From Talinum fruticosum (lineage: Eukaryota > Streptophyta > Magnoliopsida > Caryophyllales > Talinaceae), in contig JAITYX010000003.1 of assembly GCA_021018815.1 (NCBI GenBank), forward strand, positions 10,630,501-10,694,500: DNA of 64,000 nucleotides, read 5' to 3'. The position numbers and the translations under genes are program-made. Shown one piece after another: positions 57,969-64,000 of this stretch. How positions within the stretch are numbered: the stretch's first letter is position 1; each line of letters begins with the position of its first letter. The notes below the pieces were generated by a model. It saw only the letters and a list, made by a program, of their open reading frames with translations. It was not told the origin of the DNA and ran no database searches.

Positions 57969-60802
57969 TGTGAGACCTGTAATTTTGGGTTAGGTAGCTA
58001 TATGAGTTAAGCTAATTATTTAGCCTCAATTAAATAAAGTGGGTCGAATAACTAAAATATATATATACACGGGTTTATATTCGTAGATTTATTTTGGCAA
58101 ATTATCATTAGTGAAGCGTATTAATTCTTTCTTCCGATTTTCCGCCTGGGCTAGCTAAATAAAAACCCAAGACCGCTTATGCTACGTATGTGGGTTTAAT
58201 TATTACAAGGGTTAACAAAAGAAAAAGGGAAGAGGAATGTAATAAGGAGATAAGGAGGGATGAGTTGGGGTCCAATAGGGGTGGAAGACCGACAATTAAC
58301 CGGTGAGAGAGAGAGAGAAGCATAGAACATAGGCTCGGCCTGAGAAGAACAGAGAAAGGGAAAAGCGAGCGAGAGAAGCAGAGAGAGAGAGAGGGAGAGA
58401 GCGTGAGAGCTAGCAAAAGGGGCCGGTAGCTCGCCCGAATGGCGAGGACGCCATTGCCAGTGAGTCAAGGGAGAGAAAATGGGGGTTTGAGGAGCCAAAC
58501 ACAAATGCCGAGAGAGAGAGACTTGGTGAGACAGAGGGAAGGAGAAAGAAAGCAAAGGAGAGCAAGATGCCCAGGAGGTCGGCAAGCCGGCGGACCTCGA
58601 GGGCAACAGCCGGCGAGCGAAGAAAGAGCGAGCGAGGGATGGGGACAGAGCAAAAGCGGAAAAAGTACCCGAAATAGAGACAGACGAGCAAGAGTTCGAG
58701 AGGCCGGAACCGGGGAAAAAGGAACGGGGACAAGGGAGGAAGACCAGAGGGCGAGCAAGCGAGGGCCGGACCCAGAGGTAGTGAGAACTAGAAACGCCAA
58801 ACCGAAGTAAGAGGAAGCGAGAGTCCCGAAACCAAATGCGGAATGCGGGTGACAACGAAAAGGGGTGGGCAGCAAGTAATTCAATCAATTCCAAATCCTA
58901 GAATTTGAGGTGGGTAGTCTAACTCTCTAAATTAATAGTACTTTCGAAATTCAATTGAATTTGTTGTGAATATTGAGTATTTGTATTGCAGTAATAGACT
59001 TAGTACTTGTTTAAGATTGAAATAAGAACTTAGAATGAACTTAGGGGGTTGTTAGGGCTGAATCAGGACATGAGAGGATTTACTTGGGTTAAATAGTGAG
59101 AGTTGAATTAGGAACTTTGAAAAAATTTAGTGGTTACTTAAAGTTGAATTGGGAACCTAGAGATTCCGATGGAGTTAGGTTGCAAAGGTCAAAATGAGTA
59201 GCATTGAAGTTTCGGTGATCGATTAATGATGAAGGAGTTGTGAGTTGAGCATGAACTATCGGTTAATTAGGCCTTAGAGAATTCTTGAATTTGCGGCATT
59301 GAGATATAATTGCGAATATTGGGAATGATGATTCGAAGTATAAAGGGAATATAAATTCATATTGAGTGATGCATAGTTAAGGCATGGGAGTGAGAAGTGG
59401 GTGATAGTAGGTTAATTGAGTTCAAAATATATTTGAATCCTTAAGGTTGAACTAAACTTGAAGATAAGCGGAGCTAGTGAAACTTGAGTAAGGAAAGTAG
59501 ATTAAGAATTATATGATTGAGTATGGGCGATGAAGAGTTGATTAATAAGGTAGAAATCTAAGATGAGAATTTGAGGTAAAGATGGCAATTTGTAAAAAGT
59601 TGGGGCGTTGGAGTTAAGTGGCGATTACCTGCGGTTATTATGGCTCGGAAAAGTTTTAGTTCCTAAAATCCTTAGGCTTGAATGTGAATTAAGTTAAGGG
59701 GAATGGGCTTGGGAATATAGAGGAGGAACGGGAAATTGAAGTATTAAGGGAATATGTATTCATGTGGATTGATTTGTGGCATTGAAAACAGAATAAGAAA
59801 AGAATTACGTATATGAGAAATAGGAGACTTGCTTGAATAGAATATGGATGAATATGAGATGTTAAGTACTTGATGAATTCTTAAGTTAATGTGCTAGTTT
59901 GGAATGCTAAGTCTTAGTGTAGAGATGCTTGACGCGCGAAGTCCTTCAATTCTAAATAACGCTCGGAAAGTTAGTTTTGAAAAAGAGTTCAAATGTTTGT
60001 GCAAAACGATACTTCGTGTATGATTCTTGAGAAATGCTTTTCGAACTTAAAATGTGTTCTAAAGAAGTGAAACTGATTCGAGAAAGTGAATTTAGAAGGG
60101 TGACACGGGCTGTCATGCCTTCTACGATGATAAACCGATTTGAGATTGTGGTTTAAAACCAAGTTTGATAAGTGATTGTGATCACTTTGATTTTGAACGA
60201 ATTTTGGGCTAAGGATTGTTTAGACCGGAGGAAGGAGGTGGTTGCACGTATCGGGCCACGGGGTCCTTGCATATGAGGATGCCCATCAACTGGTGAGGTT
60301 GATTGTTTCTTGACGAGGAAAGTGGAGCCTTCTAAGAGTTTGACTAGAGATAGGTCCCGGAACTTGAGTCAAGGGGTTGTGCCCCGAGAAATCTGTCTAG
60401 TGCTAGTTTAATCATCCAAAGCCCTAAACGGATATTTAGTTTAGAAATGCAAGTATTTGAAAGAAAGTGTAGGTGGTTGCACCACCTTGTTCAAAATTGA
60501 TTCCGTTTTAAAAGAATTGTTAATGAGTGTGAAACCGCATTTTAAATGATTAAAGTGTTATGATCCATGTGTGACAAATGATTCCAAGGGATTTCATTGA
60601 AAAGTATATAGATTTGTATTATGTTATTATGTTTTTCACCGATTTCATTATTATGAGTAATATGAGTAAAGAATTTCAATTTTAAGAGTATAAGACTTTC
60701 CAGGTGAGCTCGTGGTTCGCTCACCCCTACAAATTTCCCCTTTTCCCTCCTAGTGTTGCAGGTACACTCTCAAGAGATGTGTGCGGGACTTAGCATACTC
60801 TA
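57969..60802 (+). mobile_element. LTR of the TGTGAGACC family, cut by copia insertion
   Basis: It begins TGTGAGACCTG and is the same family, in opposite orientation, as the solo LTR at 34006-39534. The shared end part (GAGCTCG...CTCACCCC(T/C)AC with GGGAAAAGGGGAAATT-like sequence) lies at 60700-60760 here and inverted near 34600-34650 there. The copia element enters at 60803, so the rest lies beyond the window. The block 58300-58870 is GA-rich with large spurious frames (up to 232 codons). Whether this is a solo LTR or part of a full element cannot be seen. Confidence 0.82.
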
Positions 60803-62314
60803 TGAAGACTCGGACTTTGTAGGTATATCATTCCGAGTATCATCAAGGAATCGAGTACAGACTTCATCTCTTGTAATTTTGATTACAAGTCATTGCAAAT
60901 GTTTTAACACTTTTCCGAGTGATCTAGAATCTTTTCCGAGTGTTACGTAAACTATTTCATATGTTTTCACTTTATTCTAACTTACTCGGAAAGCATACTC
61001 TTGCTTATCTTTTTACACATAGTTCCGAGTTACTCGAGACAGCACTCAAACTTATCGCATGTTCAAATATTTGCTCTAATGTGCATAAACACGAGTCCGA
61101 CTTTATATTCTAACTTTGATTGAATTACAATGTTAATTCATCGTTCTAAGTCAGCATGTCTCGTTTGAACTGTGCTTTTCTAGATCAAGTTTCATTACTC
61201 CGATATTCTCTATCGGACTTGTTTTACTTCTAGATCGACTCGGATGGAATTTGAGTATAACGGATATTAGACTCGGAAAATTCCACTCTTTCAGGACTCG
61301 GAAAATTAGGCACTTAATTATCTTAATTAAATTATTATTTGTGTCTAATCTTGGATCAAAGTATTTTATACTTTGAGAACCAAATTGATTTACTTTTGTA
61401 GGTTATCTAAACGAGGGTATCCTATTTTTGAATTATAAAAGTAACCTGGCTTGAAGATGTCAAATCACTAGCGGACAAGGCTTTTTCTACTTCTAACCAA
61501 GGCCCGGACAATCGTGTCGTGGTTGTTTGTTTCCAAAACTGAAAATCTACAACGTCTAGCTCAAAGGTGGTTTCCACCCTACTTTTTAGACACCACTAGT
61601 GGATTGGGACATCCAAAGGAGTCAAGAGCCGTTGCCCAACGTTCACACCTCAACGGATATTTTCTCGAGTCACTCGAAAAAACATTGCAATAGTCACAAA
61701 GGACTTCTAATCGGAAGATAGTCACAATGGCTAATCTGCCTGGTCATCTATAAATAGAAGCCACTTCACAAGACGAGAAGATTACTGAAATTATCTCTCT
61801 CGTATAATTCTCATTCAATCTTCTACTTATAACTCCAACTCTGTACTTAACATCTTTCTGAATTGTAAGGTCTTGTAATCGAGTCACAAACACTTATTCT
61901 TACTTTCCGAGTAAGGTCCCTTAACCGAGCTGTAAGGGTTAACTCAGCTCAATTGTCCCTAACTCGTAAAGGTTACCTCGGTTAGGAAGTACTAGATAAG
62001 ATAAGCGAACTTCGAGTTTAGGAAAATCTTGTAAGGAATTGTCTAAGGGAGCAATTCTGGTTGAGTCTTTCTACTGTATTTTGTGGATTCAAAATAGTGG
62101 ATTTGACTTAGTGCTTGGATTAGCACCGACCGTGGTTTTCTCGCCCCGGGAGGGTTTCCACGTATTTTCCGAGTTAACAATTTTTTCAGTCCAATCTAGA
62201 CTCGGATCGTTTCAAAGTCAGCTTTAGAATTTAATCTTCTAGTCTTTGTTTAAATTTCCTCATCACCCTATTCACCCCCCAGGGTGACTTAGCCTCTCCA
62301 AGAGCAAACCTTCA
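60803..62314 (+). repeat. Copia 5' LTR
   Basis: It starts TGAAGACTCGGAC and ends AGCAAACCTTCA, 1512 bp. It contains 12 exact copies of ACTCGGA or its inverse TCCGAGT. Promoter position not resolved; TATATAA-like boxes are not clear. Confidence 0.93.
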
Positions 62315-62316
62315 AT

Positions 62317-62328
62317 TGGTATCGAGCC
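62317..62328 (+). promoter_or_regulatory. Copia primer binding site
   Basis: TGGTATCGAGCC lies two bases after the LTR and resembles the initiator-methionine tRNA PBS (TGGTATCAGAGC) of plant copia elements, with a small change. Confidence 0.85.
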
Positions 62329-62372
62329 TCGCATTTCGAAAGGATCTAACCATCCAAAGGTTTGAAGATCAA

Positions 62373-64000
62373 ATGGCTCGTAACAATGGAGAGTTCGATG
62401 AAGGAAGATCTTCTAGCAGACCACCAAAGTTCAAAGGATCTAACTTTGTGCACTTGGAAGAAGCTCATGGAATGTTTTCTATCTGGATCACGATGAAGAT
62501 GTCCGGAACATCATATAAGTAGGCAACTACATTCCAATGAAGATGGAAGAAACATGACTCGTGCCTAAAGTAAAGGCCGAATACACTATCGAAGAAGTTG
62601 AAAAGTTCAGAATGAACTTCAAGGCGATGAACATTCCGATGTGCGCCATCGCCTCGTAAGAATACAACCGAGTGTCAGCCTGTGACACAGCCAAAGAAGT
62701 GCGGAACACACTTGTCAACACTTATGAAGGCACAAGCCAAGTCGACAAGCAAAGATAAGCCAATATCTTCACAAGTACGAACTGCTCAAGATGGAACCGT
62801 AAGAGAACATCACTCGGATGTTCACCCGCTTCACCGCGATTACTAACAATCTTAAATCTCTAGGTAGAAATATTTCCCACGAGGAAATGTGCAGTAAAGA
62901 AACTCGAAGTCTACCCAAGAGAAGATGGGGTCCCAAGGTGACAGCCATCGAAGAGGCTCGAACCTGTTCTTACCGAAGCCGGACGAACTCATTGGGAAGC
63001 TACTCACCCATGAGATCCACTCGGAAGAGGATGATGCAGAGGTCAGCACTAAAAAGAACATCGCATCGAAGGCCTTAGAAAACAGAGAAGCAAATCTAAG
63101 GTCCTCCGACTCGAAGAGGATCCCATGGCACTTATTGCTAGAGGCTTCAAAAGAATGATGAAGCACAAGAGATGGGATAAGAAGCCAAGAGAAGAGTTCT
63201 ATAAGAAAGATAAGAAGGAGAGAAAAGGTAAACATTCTTCCCCTTCAAAGTTATCTTTAACTAAGAACTCCAGCTATTTTGAATGTGGCGAGCAAGGAAC
63301 ACATAGTCAAAGACTGTCCCAGGAGAAAGAGGGACAGAAAGAAGAAAAAGGCTTTGATGGCCACTTGGAGTGATGAAGATGAGGACTCGGATGATTCAAA
63401 GTGTCCGATGGCACTCTCGGACTCGAAAGTCGAATCGAGTCGACTCAAATCACTCCGGACAGTGAGGAAACAAATCCTCAGGAGGTAATTGAATACTTCC
63501 TTAAGTTTTCCAAAGTTGATTTGGCCAAATATATTTATACTTTAGAAGAAAAGTCCAATTATCATTCTTCTCGCGTTTAAAGAACAACTTGAATCTATTA
63601 CTTCGTGAGCATCTCTTTGAAAAATGAATTAGAAAAACCGAGACTTACTCTAAGAGAACTCAAGACTAGTGCTCAATCCAATGATACTGAGTCCGAGTCA
63701 CTCGTAAGAGAAAATGAGCATCCGAAGAGGGAGCTCAATGAGTCTCAAGAGCTTGTTTTAAAATTTACTCAAGGTCGGAAAAACCTTGACATGCTCTTAG
63801 GGTCTCAATGTGTCTCCTTCGAAAAGAAGGACTTGGTTTTAACAAAGATGAGGAATCTAATTCCTACTCGGAGCTTTTAAAAAGGATTCCATAATTGTGA
63901 AGTTCAGGAAGGTTAAGCACGGTTCCATAATTGTGAACCTTCTCCTCCTATTTATAAAAGAAAAGAGTTTCAAAAGAAAGAGACACGGACTCAGCTTTCT
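62373..64000 (+). pseudogene. Copia gag, frameshifted, partial
   Basis: The gag polyprotein starts at 62373 (MARNNGEFDEGRSSSRPPKF) with the usual N-terminal KFKGSNF and W.TWMK-like part, then hits a stop near 62520. Later pieces in changing frames include a UBN2-type stretch (about 62560-62900). A CX2CX4HX4C zinc knuckle near 63278-63330 is split between frames (YFECGEQG, then HIVKDCPRRKR after a one-base shift). ATWSDEDEDSDDSKCPMAL lies at about 63360, and a coiled-coil-like ELEKPRLTLRELKTSAQSND follows near 63615. The C-terminus is beyond the window. It is too damaged to be translated as one protein. Confidence 0.8.

Larger units (their letters stand above)
60803..64000 (+). mobile_element. 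Ty1/copia retrotransposon (Sirevirus-like), 5' part
   Basis: A 5' LTR, a PBS and a damaged gag are visible before the window ends. The base run before it is CTCTA (60798-60802), the likely target duplication, whose partner lies outside. The same LTR family occurs as a solo LTR at 5563-7140. Sirevirus placement rests on the gag type with an acidic ATWSDEDEDSDD stretch after the zinc knuckle and on the long LTR; it is a tentative lineage call. Confidence 0.9.

Noticed and set aside
58196..58894. 232-codon minus-strand open frame
   Set aside because: It is Ser/Leu/Pro low-complexity translation of the GA-rich block of an LTR; overlapping long frames occur on both strands and no domain is visible.
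1..64000. CRISPR arrays, rRNA genes, intact tRNA genes, bacterial-type operons
   Set aside because: None seen. The only tRNA-like promoter motifs belong to the SINE, and repeat arrays here are plant tandem repeats or subterminal transposon repeats without spacer structure.

Overview
The window looks like gene-poor plant heterochromatin. It is AT-rich, has no intact host gene that I can recognise, and is built almost entirely from plant transposable elements (hAT, CACTA, PIF/Harbinger, Stowaway, a MULE-type MITE, a SINE, Ty1/copia and Ty3/gypsy) plus a decayed endogenous pararetrovirus. The set of families, the zf-BED/hATC transposase, the TNP2-type CACTA genes and the caulimovirid relic all point to a flowering plant. 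I cannot name the species.

Left third (1-20 kb). About 3.3 kb of AT-rich sequence without a recognised gene is followed by a tRNA-derived SINE (3312-3463). A decayed autonomous hAT element (3773-17915) follows, with a minus-strand transposase. It is interrupted by a copia solo LTR (5563-7140) and by a CACTA element with exact ends and a TGT target duplication (7582-15440). That CACTA carries both usual genes, a TNP2-type transposase and a TNPA/Transposase_24-type protein, both damaged. A small foldback MITE with a 9-bp duplication lies at 19814-20180.

Middle (20.2-57.2 kb). This is one deeply nested stack. An inverted pair of repeat modules (about 20.2 and 57.2 kb) surrounds a solo LTR (21288-56493). 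That LTR is split by a long-TIR hAT-like element (21647-51345). Inside the hAT lie a rearranged endogenous pararetrovirus and a truncated Athila/Tat-like gypsy element. The virus is itself split by two LTR insertions. The first (24408-33409) contains another solo LTR and an internally deleted CACTA. The second (34006-39534) contains a CACTA that has captured an exon of a LON-domain/RING-type gene. The right part of the outer LTR holds a PIF/Harbinger-type element (53165-55962) carrying exon fragments of the methionine-salvage gene DEP1 and pieces of an unidentified gene.

Right end (57-64 kb). A Tourist-like MITE, a Stowaway-like MITE and an LTR of the same family as the 34-39.5 kb copy lead into the 5' part of a Ty1/copia element: LTR 60803-62314, primer binding site, then a damaged gag. 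This element is of the same family as the solo LTR at 5563-7140 and runs off the window.

Most insertions were called from two independent signs, matching ends and a short target-site duplication of the size expected for the superfamily, so the order of nesting can be read directly. No gene here looks functional as it stands. The most interesting items are the two transposons carrying host gene fragments, the head-to-head pararetrovirus with its overlapping ORF1 stop and ORF2 start, and the dense ACTCGGA/TCCGAGT motif in the copia LTR.
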